A stretch of 64,000 bases of DNA from Albimonas donghaensis (GTDB taxonomy: Bacteria > Pseudomonadota > Alphaproteobacteria > Rhodobacterales > Rhodobacteraceae). The notes beneath the pieces are model-generated. The model did no database searches. It had not been told where the DNA came from and saw nothing but the letters and a program-made list of their open reading frames with translations. The position numbers and the translations under genes are program-made. The stretch covers positions 186,001 to 250,000 of the forward strand of contig NZ_FNMZ01000001.1 of the NCBI RefSeq assembly GCF_900106695.1, in the 5' to 3' direction. This document shows positions 41,907-53,571 of the stretch, one piece after another; within the stretch, counting starts at the first letter, position 1; every line of letters starts with the position of its first letter.

Positions 41907-42671
41907 TCAGTGGACCAGTTTCGGCCCGGTGGTCGCGCCGCCGTTCTGCTTGGGCATGATGCCCAGGCGCGAGGCGACCTCGGTATAGGCGTCGGTCAGG
42001 TTGCCCAGGTCGCGGCGGAACACGTCCTTGTCCAGCTTCTCGCCGGTCTTGGCGTCCCACAGGCGGCAGGAATCCGGGCTGATCTCGTCGGCCACGATCA
42101 CCCGCTGGAAATCGCCCTCGTAGACCCGCCCGCACTCGATCTTGAAATCGACCAGGCGGATGCCGACGCCCAGCATCATCCCCGACATGAAGTCGTTGAC
42201 CCGCAGGGCCAGCGCGATGATGTCGTCGATGTCCTGCTGGGAGGCCCAGTTGAACGCCGCGATATGCTCCTCGGTCACCATCGGATCGTGGAGCTTGTCG
42301 TCCTTGTAGTAGAATTCGATGATCGGGCGGGGGAGCTGCATGCCCTCCTCCAGCCCCAGCCGCTTGGCGAGGCTGCCGGCGGCGACGTTGCGCACCACGA
42401 CCTCGAGCGGGATGATCTCCACCGCCCGGACCAGCTGCTCGCGCATGTTGAGCCGGCGGATGAAGTGGGTGGGCACGCCGATCTCGTTGAGGCCGGTCAT
42501 GATGTGTTCGGAGATGCGGTTGTTCAGCACCCCTTTGCCCTCGAACACGTCCTTTTTCTGGGCGTCGAAGGCGGTCGCGTCGTCCTTGAAGTGCTGAATC
42601 AGCGTGCCGGGCTCCGGACCCTCGTACAGGATCTTCGCCTTGCCTTCGTAGACCAGTCTGCGTCGCGCCAT
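41907..42671 (-). CDS. purC: SAICAR synthase
   Basis: A 254-residue phosphoribosylaminoimidazole-succinocarboxamide synthase (ATP, CAIR and aspartate to SAICAR). Family segments are [12 protein letters not shown] (6-17), [29 protein letters not shown] and [13 protein letters not shown]. Complete, with ATG at 42671. It is read away from the DUF1476 gene. Confidence 0.97.
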   Translation of the reverse strand: MARRRLVYEGKAKILYEGPEPGTLIQHFKDDATAFDAQKKDVFEGKGVLNNRISEHIMTGLNEIGVPTHFIRRLNMREQLVRAVEIIPLEVVVRNVAAGSLAKRLGLEEGMQLPRPIIEFYYKDDKLHDPMVTEEHIAAFNWASQQDIDDIIALALRVNDFMSGMMLGVGIRLVDFKIECGRVYEGDFQRVIVADEISPDSCRLWDAKTGEKLDKDVFRRDLGNLTDAYTEVASRLGIMPKQNGGATTGPKLVH

Positions 42672-42872
42672 GAGAAGCCCCGGAAAATAGCTCTTGGGCG
42701 CGTGGGAGGGACCCGCGCGCCGGGACCTGCGCGATAGACCATCGCTTGACCTGCCGCAAGGATTCGCCGCGGACAGGGCGCTAGGATCGGGGTCGCGTAA
42801 TGGCTATGTAGGGCGCGGAACAGCGGGGGCGGCGCGTCGCCCGGCCCCGGAACTGCGCAGCGGAGGACCGTG

Positions 42873-43193
42873 ATGACCACTTTCAACGACCGCGAGAAAG
42901 CGTTCGAGAACAAATTCGCCCATGATGAGGACATGAAGTTCAAGGCCTCGGCGCGGCGGGACAAGCTGCTGGGCCTGTGGGCGGCCGAGCTGATGGGCCT
43001 GTCCGGCGCGGACGCCGACGCCTATGCGGCCTCGGTCGTCGTGGCCGATCTCGAGGAGGCGGGGGACGAGGACGTGTACCGCAAGGTCTCCGCCGATCTG
43101 GAGGCCAAGGGCATCTCCGCCGAGCCCCTGCGCGCCAAGATGGAGGAGCTTCTGGCCGTCGCCAAATCCCAGCTTCTGGGCGAGGCCGGCTGA
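42873..43193 (+). CDS. DUF1476 protein (F-ATPase inhibitor zeta)
   Basis: A 106-residue homologue of the alphaproteobacterial zeta inhibitor, which blocks reverse rotation of F1-ATPase. FNDREKAFENKFAHDEDMKFKA at the N-terminus is the inhibitory region and diagnostic of DUF1476. It is mainly helical. I chose the ATG at 42873 because GGAGG lies 6 bases before it; the GTG three bases upstream is too close. Confidence 0.93.
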   Translation: MTTFNDREKAFENKFAHDEDMKFKASARRDKLLGLWAAELMGLSGADADAYAASVVVADLEEAGDEDVYRKVSADLEAKGISAEPLRAKMEELLAVAKSQLLGEAG

Positions 43194-43278
43194 GCCGTCG
43201 CCTGACCTGAGCCGCCGCCTGACCGGAGCCGGGCGTCTGCGCGCGGAGGCGCGGGCGCCCGGCCAGGCGCCGTCCGGT

Positions 43279-44133
43279 TCAGCCGAGCCGGAAGAAGTGG
43301 TGCAGCGGTCCGTGGCCGCCGCCCACGTCCAGCCGGTCCGCCGCGGCGATGGCGCCGGCCACGTAATCGCCGGCCTCGCGGGCGGCGGCCTCCAGCGCCG
43401 GGGCGTCGGGCATCGTCCCTTCGGCATCCATCGCGGCCCTACCCTGCGCCGCTGCCAGCGCCGAGGACAGGGTGCAGCCGGTGCCATGGGTGTTGCGGGT
43501 CGGGTGTCGGGGCCGCTCGAACCAGGTGGCGCCGGCTTCGTGCAGCAGCAGGTCGGGGCTGGTTTCGCCGCCCAGATGGCCGCCCTTGAGCAGCACCGCG
43601 CGGGGGCCGAGCGCGCGCAGCGCGGCGGCCGCGTCCTCCATCTGGTCCCGGGTTTCGATCGGGCCGCGGTCCAGCAGGGCGGCGGCCTCGGGCAGGTTCG
43701 GGGTCAGCACCGTCGCCAGCGGCGCCAGGCGGGCGCGCAGCGCGTCCAGCGCCTCATCCGCCAGCAGCCGGTCGCCGCCCTTGGCGACCATCACCGGGTC
43801 CAGCGTCACGGGCGCCGCCAGCCCGGCCAGCGCGTCGGCCACGGCCTCGGCGATCTCGGCCGAGGCGATCATCCCGATCTTCACCGCGTCCACCCGGATA
43901 TCCCCCCTGACCGCCGCGATCTGGGCGGCCACGAAGTCCGGCGGCACGCCATGCACGCCGCTGACCCCGCGGGTGTTCTGCGCGGTCAGGGCGGTCAGCG
44001 CCGCCATGGCATAGCCGCCATTGGCCGAAATCGCCTTGATATCCGCCTGGATCCCCGCCCCGCCCGAGGGGTCGGACCCGGCGATGGCGAGGATGTTGGG
44101 AATGCGCGCGGCGCCGGTCCTGTCGGGCTTCAT
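43279..44133 (-). CDS. thiD: Hydroxymethylpyrimidine/phosphomethylpyrimidine kinase
   Basis: A 284-residue ribokinase-fold enzyme that phosphorylates HMP to HMP-P and HMP-PP for thiamine. Signatures are AIAGSDPSGGAGIQADIKA, LDPVMVAKGGDRLL, VLTPNLPEAAALL and NTHGTGCTLSSA (catalytic loop). ATG 44133 overlaps the thiE stop (ATGA) and has GGAGAGA upstream; the ATG 12 bases earlier (44145) is a weaker choice. Last gene of thiM-thiE-thiD. Confidence 0.95.
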   Translation of the reverse strand: MKPDRTGAARIPNILAIAGSDPSGGAGIQADIKAISANGGYAMAALTALTAQNTRGVSGVHGVPPDFVAAQIAAVRGDIRVDAVKIGMIASAEIAEAVADALAGLAAPVTLDPVMVAKGGDRLLADEALDALRARLAPLATVLTPNLPEAAALLDRGPIETRDQMEDAAAALRALGPRAVLLKGGHLGGETSPDLLLHEAGATWFERPRHPTRNTHGTGCTLSSALAAAQGRAAMDAEGTMPDAPALEAAAREAGDYVAGAIAAADRLDVGGGHGPLHHFFRLG

Positions 44134-44759
44134 GCGTCTCTCCATGCGGTCACGGCGGCGCGGGTCGCGGCCTCGGGGTCGGCGCTCGCGAAGATCTCCG
44201 AGACCATGGCGAGGCCCGCGGCCCCGGCGCCCTTGGCCAGCCCCGCATGGCCCGTCTTCACCCCGCCGATGGCCACCGCCGGCACGGGCGCCAGGGCGCA
44301 GAGCCGGGCGAGCCCGTCCCAGCCCAACGGCGTCGCGTGATCCGGCTTGGTGGCGGTGGCGAAGACCGGGCCGGCGCCCACATAATCGATCCGGTCCCAG
44401 TCATCGCGCGCCAGGTGCTCGGGCGCCTCGACCGACAGGCCGAGGATCGCGGTCTCGCCCAGCACCGCGCGGGCCTGGGCCACCTCGGCGTCGGTCTGGC
44501 CCACATGGGCGCCCGCGGCGCCGGCGGCCCGCGCCACCTCCACCCGGTCGTTGATCAGCAGGGCGCAGCCCAGCGGGGTCAGCGCCGCCACCAGCCGGCG
44601 GGCGAGCGCGGTGAGCTCTTCGTCCGAGGCGGTCTTGTCGCGCAGCTGCACCAGCCGCGCCCCGCCGCGGGCGGCCGCCACGCAAGCCGCCTCCACCCCG
44701 ATCCGCGCCGAGGGGTCGGAGACCGGGTAGACCGCCGGATCCGGCAGCTTCGCCCTCAT
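44130..44759 (-). CDS. thiE: Thiamine-phosphate synthase
   Basis: A 209-residue TIM-barrel enzyme that joins HMP-PP and thiazole phosphate. Family motifs are LVQLRDKTASDEEL, LLINDRVEVARAAGAAGAHVGQ, YVGAGPVFATATKPD and VAIGGV. Start and stop both overlap neighbours by ATGA, so thiM, thiE and thiD are translated in a chain. Confidence 0.95.
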   Translation of the reverse strand: MRAKLPDPAVYPVSDPSARIGVEAACVAAARGGARLVQLRDKTASDEELTALARRLVAALTPLGCALLINDRVEVARAAGAAGAHVGQTDAEVAQARAVLGETAILGLSVEAPEHLARDDWDRIDYVGAGPVFATATKPDHATPLGWDGLARLCALAPVPAVAIGGVKTGHAGLAKGAGAAGLAMVSEIFASADPEAATRAAVTAWRDA

Positions 44760-45586
44760 GCCGGGGTGATCCGGGCGCCGGCGGCGAGATCCTCGGGCGT
44801 GACCGCGGCCAGTTCGTCGATGAAGGCCACGGCGAAGCTGCCGGGCCCCCCGGCGCCCTGCGCGGCGCGCTCTCCCGCCAGGCCGTAGAAGGCGAGCGCC
44901 GCCGCGATGTCCTCCAGCGGCGTCTCGCCGGCCGCGAGAAAGGCCCCGCAGATCCCGGTCAACGAGCAGCCCAGCGCCGTGACCTTCGGCATCAGCGGGT
45001 GGCCGTTGGCGATCCGGTAGCCGCGCGTGCCGTCGGTCACGTAGTCCACCGGCCCGGTCACCGCGACGATGCCGCCGGTGCGGGCGGAAAGCGCGCGGGC
45101 CCCGGCTTCGGCCGTCGCCACCGCGTCGCCGGCATCGGCGCCCTTGCCGCCCGCGGCCGCCCCGGACAGGGCCAGGATCTCGGAGGCGTTGCCACGGATC
45201 AGGCTGGGGTTCAGGCCCGCCAGCTGCGCCCCGACCTCGGCCCGATAGGCGGTGGCGAAGACCGCGACCGGGTCCAGCACCCAGGGCTTTCCATGGGCGG
45301 TCGCGGAGGCCGCCGCGGCTTCCATCGACGCGACCCATTCCGGCGAGAGCGTGCCGATATTGATGGTCAGCGCCGAGGCGATGGCCGCGAAATCCGCCGA
45401 TTCCTCGCGCGCATGAACCATGGCGGGAGAGGCGCCGGCGGCCAGCAGCGCGTTGGCCATGACGTTCATCGCCACATAGTTGGTGATGTTCTGCACGAGC
45501 GGCGCCGCGGCGCGCATGGCCGCGAGCTTCTCGCCCGGCCGGACGTCGGGGGCGGCGGTGTCGGGGGCGTCGGGGGTGTCGGTCAA
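44756..45586 (-). CDS. thiM: Hydroxyethylthiazole kinase
   Basis: A 276-residue ribokinase-like kinase that salvages the thiazole half of thiamine. Signatures are PLVQNITNYVAMNVMANALLA-type sequence and TALGCSLTGICGAFLA with the catalytic Cys. An ATG at 45700 in frame lies inside the riboswitch, so I reject it. The TTG at 45586 has AGGAGG exactly 8 bases upstream and gives MTDTPDAPD before the conserved GEKLAAMRA. A TTG start with a strong ribosome site suits riboswitch control. Confidence 0.92.
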   Translation of the reverse strand: MTDTPDAPDTAAPDVRPGEKLAAMRAAAPLVQNITNYVAMNVMANALLAAGASPAMVHAREESADFAAIASALTINIGTLSPEWVASMEAAAASATAHGKPWVLDPVAVFATAYRAEVGAQLAGLNPSLIRGNASEILALSGAAAGGKGADAGDAVATAEAGARALSARTGGIVAVTGPVDYVTDGTRGYRIANGHPLMPKVTALGCSLTGICGAFLAAGETPLEDIAAALAFYGLAGERAAQGAGGPGSFAVAFIDELAAVTPEDLAAGARITPA

Positions 45587-45661
45587 GGTCTCGTCCTCCT
45601 GCTCGGCGGATACGAGAGCGGCGAGGTCCGGATCGGCCGCGAGGGGCGCGGGGGCCTCGTC

Positions 45662-45739
45662 GCGACTCCCTCCGCCGGTATGATCCGGATCAGGTTCCAA
45701 GGGTGCGTCTCAGCCCCGTGAAGGGGGCGCCCCTGTCGC
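45662..45739 (-). promoter_or_regulatory. TPP riboswitch (THI element)
   Basis: On the minus strand GCGAC and GTCGC close the P1 stem. Between them lie the conserved GGGGCTGAGACGCACCC and TTGGAACCTGATCCGGATCA, then TACCGGCGGAGGGA. These are the standard THI-box core. It precedes thiM by about 75 bases and should turn off thiM-thiE-thiD when thiamine pyrophosphate is high. The downstream AGGAGG is the probable target of sequestration. Confidence 0.95.
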
Positions 45740-45823
45740 AATTCGCCCCGACGCTAGGCCGGGGCGGGGGAGGACGCAAGGGGGGGCGAGGTGGGGGCGA
45801 GGGGGGAGGCGGCGCGGCCGCGC

Positions 45824-46306
45824 TCAGGTCAGCAGGCCGAACAGGATCGCGCCCCAGAGAAGCAGGAAGAAATGGGTGAACTGGCTGTCCTTCCAGCCCG
45901 CCCAGTAGTGGAACCACTGGCCCCCGACCAGGAAGCCGCCCCAGACCGCCGAGAAAGCCAGCGCGCCGGCGGCGGAGATCATGCGGGCGCCCAGGCCCTC
46001 GCCGCCGCCGAGCGCCGCGCCCAGCAGCATCAGCGCGCCCAGCAGCAGCAGCGCCGTGGCGAGCAGTTCGAAGGCGATGATGGCGCGATAGGCCCAGGCG
46101 TGGACGGCGGGGGACTCGATCCGGTTGCCCTTCACGTCGGCATAGATCTCGGGCCGTTCCTCGCGCACCCGGTCCATGCGCATGACCATGGTCACCAGAT
46201 CGCCGTTGACCTTGGGATAGCGGATGTTCTCGATCACGCCGATGCCGATCCAGGCGCCGGTGATGGCGGTCAAAAGCGCCTGACCGAACAGAACCAGAGC
46301 CTCCAT
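45824..46306 (-). CDS. DUF2165 family small membrane protein
   Basis: A 160-residue protein with four membrane segments (about 3-25, 65-90, 100-125 and 138-158). MVMRMDRVREERPEIYADVKGN and GGQWFHYWAGWKDSQFTHFFL match DUF2165 proteins of unknown function. I chose ATG 46306 with GAGAGG eight bases upstream; ATG 46312 has the purine run touching it. It sits between the TPP riboswitch and the glutathione peroxidase gene; no functional link is evident. Confidence 0.75.
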   Translation of the reverse strand: MEALVLFGQALLTAITGAWIGIGVIENIRYPKVNGDLVTMVMRMDRVREERPEIYADVKGNRIESPAVHAWAYRAIIAFELLATALLLLGALMLLGAALGGGEGLGARMISAAGALAFSAVWGGFLVGGQWFHYWAGWKDSQFTHFFLLLWGAILFGLLT

Positions 46307-46565
46307 GCGCATCCCCTCTCGCTGATCGCGAAGCCGTCTTCGCGGGTCGGGCGGACCATCCGCAGGATGGGGGGCGCGGTCAAGCGATCCCGGCGCCGCG
46401 GCGCCGCGGGGGAAAGGCGGGCCGGGAGGGGGCCGGATGGAAGAATGCGGGGCGAGGGGAAGGGGGAGACGTCTCCACCCGCGCCGCGGTTCCGCGCCGC
46501 GCGGGCGCCCCGGCGCGGCCCTCGAAACGGTCGACGCGCGGCCTCGCTTTCCGGTCGCGCGACGG

Positions 46566-47207
46566 TCAGCCGGGCAGCAGCGCCTCGATGGCGTGGGAGA
46601 TCTCGGGGGCCTCGGGCGGGGTGGCGCTGTCCCAGGCGCCGGCCAGGGTTCCGTTCGGCCCCACCAGGTATTTGTGAAAATTCCAGCGCGGCGCCGGCAG
46701 ATCCGCCGCCGCCGCCGCCCCGCGCGCCCAGGCGTAGAACGGGTGCGCATCCGCGCCCTTCACCCGCACAAGCTCGGTCATCGGGAAGTCGATGGCGAAA
46801 TTGACCTCGCAGAAGTCCTTGATCCTGGCGGAGTCCTCGAACTCCTGCCGCCCGAAATCCCGGCTCGGCGCCCCGATCACCACCAGCCCGCGGTCGCGAT
46901 AGCGGTCCCACAGCGCCTGCAGCCCGTCATATTGCGGGGTGAAGCCGCAGCGCGAGGCGGTGTTGACCACCAGCACCGGCCGCCCGGCATAGTCGGAGAG
47001 CCGGAGCTTCCCGTCCGGCTGGCCGAGCGAGGCGAAGCCGAACCCGTGGGCCGAGACCCCGGCCCGCGCCATTCTCGGCGCCGCCAGCGCCCCGGCGCCC
47101 AGCGCGAGAAAGGCGCGGCGCCCGATCCCCCGCGCCGGCGGGACGGCGGCCTCCCCCGTCCCTGGGGCGCCGGCGGGGCGGTTGCGGCTGGATCGGTCGT
47201 CGGTCAT
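46566..47207 (-). CDS. Tat-exported glutathione peroxidase family protein
   Basis: A 213-residue thiol peroxidase that reduces hydroperoxides. The N-terminus has a twin-arginine signal, GRRAFLALGAGALA (29-42), so the folded enzyme is sent to the periplasm. The peroxidatic Cys is C87 in NTASRCGFTPQY, with Gln in FGRQEF and the Trp/Asn of PRWNFHKYLVG. The usual second Cys of the Cys-loop is a Ser here (GAPSRDF), which affects how it is recycled. ATG 47207 follows GGGAGA. Periplasmic members of this family are less usual than cytoplasmic ones. Confidence 0.87.
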   Translation of the reverse strand: MTDDRSSRNRPAGAPGTGEAAVPPARGIGRRAFLALGAGALAAPRMARAGVSAHGFGFASLGQPDGKLRLSDYAGRPVLVVNTASRCGFTPQYDGLQALWDRYRDRGLVVIGAPSRDFGRQEFEDSARIKDFCEVNFAIDFPMTELVRVKGADAHPFYAWARGAAAAADLPAPRWNFHKYLVGPNGTLAGAWDSATPPEAPEISHAIEALLPG

Positions 47208-47527
47208 GGCGGTCTCCCTGGGCAGGCGGGATCGCGGGCGGGGCGAACAGTCGGCCTGACAGATTATACGGTCGATATGAGCTTTCGGTTTCACGCGACG
47301 TGAAAACATTTCCGTCGGGGCGCGCGCCCGCCCCGGGCCTCCCTCCCGTTCCGCGCCTCCCGCCGTTCATCGGAGCCGCAGGTCCGAGGCGGCGACGCCG
47401 ACGGCGCGCTCCAAATCGTCACGGTTCCGCCCAATGCCGCGCCCGATCCGTGTGATCGGATGCAGGGGATCGAGAACCGGTCGGCGCGCGCCGGCCGTCC
47501 CGAACCGCGACTGAAAAGCGAGACCAC
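47208..47527. other. Divergent region between glutathione peroxidase and RTX genes
   Basis: 320 bp with no gene. It contains a minus-strand TATAAT (47263-47268), a palindrome at 47289-47305, and then G+C-rich sequence up to the RTX start. Confidence 0.6.
47263..47305 (-). promoter_or_regulatory. Candidate promoter with operator palindrome upstream of the peroxidase
   Basis: A perfect -10 hexamer TATAAT is read on the minus strand at 47268-47263. About 20 bp upstream, TTTCACG-CGA-CGTGAAA (47289-47305) is a perfect 7-bp inverted repeat that would overlap the -35 region. No good -35 hexamer is present, as for an activated or repressed promoter. It could also act on the divergent RTX gene. Confidence 0.5.
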
Positions 47528-48739
47528 ATGACGACGCTCCATATCAGCACCTTCGACACCCTCTATGCGCTCGAAATCGATGAAGCGTCCCGCGGCGCCT
47601 CCTCCATCGCGATCGACCGGGTCGGGGCCTTCGATATCGGCGCCGACGTCCACGATATCGGCTTCGCCGACTGGGGCGCCCTGTTCGCCCTGTCCGACGG
47701 CTTCGGCGAGCGCCGGTCGCGCGTGCTCTCCGAGGTCGACCTCACCGACGCCGGGCTGACCGCGCTGGCCTCGCTCGGCGCGGATCAGGCCTTCAACGGG
47801 CTCGGCGCCGGCGTGACCGGGGACCTGATGCTCTCCGAGATCGTCAGCGGCGCGCTGCTGGAAATCGACCTCTCGGCCGGCGCGCTCACCCCCTTCGCCG
47901 CAGGCGCCGCCGGCGGCTCGGCCGGCGACGTGACGGTGCATGAGGGGCTGGTCGCCCAGACCGGTTTCGACGACAGGGGCCGCGATCTGCTGTCCTTCTT
48001 CGACGCCGACGGCGATCCGGTCTCCTCCACCCGCATGGAGGCGGAGGTCTGGGGGCTGGCCAGCCTGGGCGAGAACAACCTGATCGGCGCGGTCGGCGAC
48101 AGCATCGTGCGGATCGACGAGACATCCGGCGAGGTCGAGGAGCTCTACGACCTGTCGGGCGTCATCGACGGCGCCGTCACCGGGCTGGCCTTCGGCGGGC
48201 CGGCGATCCACGACGTGCTTTACGGCGGAAACGGGTCGCAGCGGATCAAGGGCGGGATCGGCGACGATGCGATCTTCGGCGGCAATGGCGAGGACAGGCT
48301 GCTGGGCGCGCGCGGGGATGACGTGCTGGGCGGCGACAACGGCAAGGACGTGCTGCGCGGCAATGCCGGCGACGACTGGCTCGCGGGCGGCAATGGCAAG
48401 GACAAGCTGGCCGGAGGCGGCGGGTTCGACATTCTCGACGGCGGCCGCGGCAAGGACCGGATCGACGGCGGCTGGGGCGACGACCTGCTGTCCGGCGGCA
48501 AGGGGCGGGACACCTTCGTCTTCCACGGCCGGGCCGGCGACGACGTGGTGGAGGACTGGGGGAACGGCCCTGACCGCATGGTGATGAATCTGCGCCGGGT
48601 GGACGGGTTCGCGGACCTGACGCTCGACGACACCCGTGACGGGCTGCTGATCACCTCCGATCGCTTCGACCGCTTCTCGGTGCTTCTGGCCGACGCGACT
48701 TCGGACGACTTCGACCATCGCGACGTGATGTTCGTCTGA
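47528..48739 (+). CDS. RTX calcium-binding protein with propeller-like N-terminus
   Basis: A 403-residue acidic protein. Residues about 10-225 repeat short motifs such as LYALEID, LFALSDGFG, LLEIDLSAG and VRIDETSG, suggesting a beta-propeller. Residues 230-335 hold about ten GGxGxDxLx nonapeptides that form a calcium-bound beta-roll, with Asp at the right places. The C-terminal 60 residues probably carry the type I secretion signal (ends DHRDVMFV). No secretion genes are adjacent. ATG 47528; gene ends at a strong hairpin. Likely secreted; function unknown. Confidence 0.83.
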   Translation: MTTLHISTFDTLYALEIDEASRGASSIAIDRVGAFDIGADVHDIGFADWGALFALSDGFGERRSRVLSEVDLTDAGLTALASLGADQAFNGLGAGVTGDLMLSEIVSGALLEIDLSAGALTPFAAGAAGGSAGDVTVHEGLVAQTGFDDRGRDLLSFFDADGDPVSSTRMEAEVWGLASLGENNLIGAVGDSIVRIDETSGEVEELYDLSGVIDGAVTGLAFGGPAIHDVLYGGNGSQRIKGGIGDDAIFGGNGEDRLLGARGDDVLGGDNGKDVLRGNAGDDWLAGGNGKDKLAGGGGFDILDGGRGKDRIDGGWGDDLLSGGKGRDTFVFHGRAGDDVVEDWGNGPDRMVMNLRRVDGFADLTLDDTRDGLLITSDRFDRFSVLLADATSDDFDHRDVMFV

Positions 48740-48777
48740 GCCGAAGCCGGCGCCCCGCCGCGACGCCCGCGAACGGA

Positions 48778-48809
48778 AACGGCCCGCCCCTGCGAAGGGG
48801 CGGGCCGTT
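48778..48809. terminator. Bidirectional terminator between RTX gene and purB
   Basis: A perfect 13-bp inverted repeat (AACGGCCCGCCCC / GGGGCGGGCCGTT) with loop TGCGAA, between two convergent genes. T-rich sequence is weak on both sides (GCGTTTCG and TTTCCG), but the stem is very stable. Confidence 0.8.
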
Positions 48810-48838
48810 GCGTTTCGGGGGCGGCGCGTCCGGCGGCG

Positions 48839-50143
<1,305 letters not shown>

Positions 50144-50345
50144 GGGCGGGCTCCGTCGCTTGGGTGGCGCTTGGATCGGGCGGAGGCGCATGCGGCGGCC
50201 GGGCGGAGCCGGCCGGCCGCGGCGTCCGCCGCGGGGTCGCGCGGGGCCTAGCGCGGGCGGGCCGTCGCGGCAAGTCGGCGCGTGCGCGCAGGGCGTGCGG
50301 GAGACGCGCGGGCGGGGCGCCGCGGAGGCGGATCGCCCCCCGGGC

Positions 50346-50683
50346 TCAGAAAGAGCGGCCCATCCGACGCCGGGACGACGCCCGCACGATCTGCGCGGAT
50401 TCGCCATGTTCGCGCACCCGGAACCGGGAGTCGTCGTCGGCGACGTTCTGCAGGATCCAGACCTTGGGCGGGATATGGGCCCCGCGGGCGGTGGTGTAGC
50501 CGTCCACTTCCAGCCGCCGGCGCGGACCGGGCAGGGCGGAAAGCCGCCCCGCCGCCGCCACGCCGTCATTGAACTCCACCCGCACGTCGCGCGGGGCCGT
50601 GCCCGGCGCCGCCGCGAGGTGATAGACCCCGTTGGCGCCGGGGTAGATGTGGCTGTTTTCGATGATCACCCGCTCGGCGTCGC

Positions 50684-50687
<4 letters not shown>
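50346..50687 (-). CDS. Hypothetical 113-residue protein at the end of the yej operon
   Basis: Not recognised. A soluble, Arg-rich protein (MSDAERVIIENSHIYPGANG start), with residues 20-75 mostly predicted strands. No signal peptide or membrane segment. Its ATG overlaps the stop of the ABC ATPase gene by ATGA, so it is a true operon member. The gene ends about 200 bp before purB. A small regulator or folding partner of the transporter is possible, but nothing shows it. Confidence 0.6.
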
Positions 50688-52288
<1,601 letters not shown>

Positions 52289-52380
52289 AAGGTTGAACCT
52301 AGCATTAATGTTGCGGCGAGGCGAGGCGCAAAGCGCTCATTTCGCTCATAGTTTCCGAACGAAACCCCTCCGCCTGATCG

Positions 52381-53571
52381 TCAGCGGAAAGCCTTCCGCG
52401 GGTCGAAGGCGTCGCGGATCGCTTCGAACACGAAGACCAGCAGCGACAGCATGATGGCGAAGGTGAAGAAGGCCGTGAAGCCCAGCCAGGGCGCCTGGAG
52501 GTTGTTCTTGCCCTGCAACGCCAGATCCCCCAGCGAGGGGTAGGAGGCGGGCAGCCCGAAGCCGATGAAATCCAGCGTCGCCAGCGTCGAGATCGAGGCG
52601 GTCAGGATGAAGGGCATCATGGTCAGCGTGGCGACCATGGCGTTGGGCAGCAGGTGGCGGAACATGATGGTCCAGTCGCCCACCCCCAGCGCGCGGGCGG
52701 CGCGGACGTATTCGAAGTTGCGCGCCCGCAGGAACTCGGCCCGCACCACGCCGACCAGCGCGGTCCACTGGAACAGGCTCAGCAGGATCAGCATGGACCA
52801 GAAGGTCGGTTCTATGATCGCGGCGATGATCATGATCAGGAACAGGACCGGGATCGCGGACCAGATCTCCTCGACCCGCTGGAAGATCAGGTCCACCCAG
52901 CCGCCGAAATAGCCCTGCGCGGCCCCCGCCACCACGCCGATGACGGTGGACAGCAGCGTCAGCGCCAGCCCGAACAGGACCGAGATGCGGAACCCGTAGA
53001 TCACCCGCGCCAGCACGTCGCGCGCCTGGTCGTCGGTGCCCAGCCAGTGATCCGCGTCGGGCGGAGAGGGGGCGCGGCCGATCTCGTAGGCGATGGTGTC
53101 GTAGGAGAACGCGATCAGCGGCCAGACGACGGACCCGGGCTCGGCGCCCTCCACCGGCTCGCCGGCGCGGATCTTCGCGGCCAGCGTCTCGGGTTCGTCG
53201 AAACAGGCGTCCAGCCCGCCGGTCAGGATCAGGCAGCGCACCTCGGGGGCGCGGTAGTCGGCCTCGGTCTCGAAATCCCCGCCGAAATCGGTCTCGGGGT
53301 GGAATTCGAAGATCGGGAACATGGTCTCGCCCCGATAGGTCACCCACAGCGGCCGGTCATTGGCCACGAACTCGGCGCACAGGGCCACCACGAACAGCAC
53401 CAGGAACAGCCAGAGCGACCAGAACCCCCGCTTGTTGGCCTTGAAGTTCTCCCACCGCCGGCGCTGCAACGGGTCGAGCGCGAAACGCCCCGTCGCCTGC
53501 GGGGGCGGCGGCGGCGCGACCGTCGCGGGGGAGGGGCCGGCGGAAGGGGCGGGGGTTGCGGCGTCGCTCAT
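52381..53571 (-). CDS. yejE: Peptide ABC transporter permease YejE
   Basis: A 396-residue permease of the oligopeptide family. A cytoplasmic Pro/Ala-rich start, one membrane segment (SLWLFLVLFVVALCAEFVA), a periplasmic region with FPIFEFHPETDFGGDFETEADY (characteristic of YejE), then a five-helix domain with GVVRAEFLRARNFEYVRAARALG (the EAA loop). ATG 53571 overlaps yejB stop by ATGA. DFIGFGLP near the C-terminus is also typical. Confidence 0.9.
   Translation of the reverse strand: MSDAATPAPSAGPSPATVAPPPPPQATGRFALDPLQRRRWENFKANKRGFWSLWLFLVLFVVALCAEFVANDRPLWVTYRGETMFPIFEFHPETDFGGDFETEADYRAPEVRCLILTGGLDACFDEPETLAAKIRAGEPVEGAEPGSVVWPLIAFSYDTIAYEIGRAPSPPDADHWLGTDDQARDVLARVIYGFRISVLFGLALTLLSTVIGVVAGAAQGYFGGWVDLIFQRVEEIWSAIPVLFLIMIIAAIIEPTFWSMLILLSLFQWTALVGVVRAEFLRARNFEYVRAARALGVGDWTIMFRHLLPNAMVATLTMMPFILTASISTLATLDFIGFGLPASYPSLGDLALQGKNNLQAPWLGFTAFFTFAIMLSLLVFVFEAIRDAFDPRKAFR

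Noticed and set aside
45587-45700. Upstream ATG start for thiM
   Set aside because: It would translate the 3' part of the TPP riboswitch and has no ribosome site; the TTG at 45586 is better placed.
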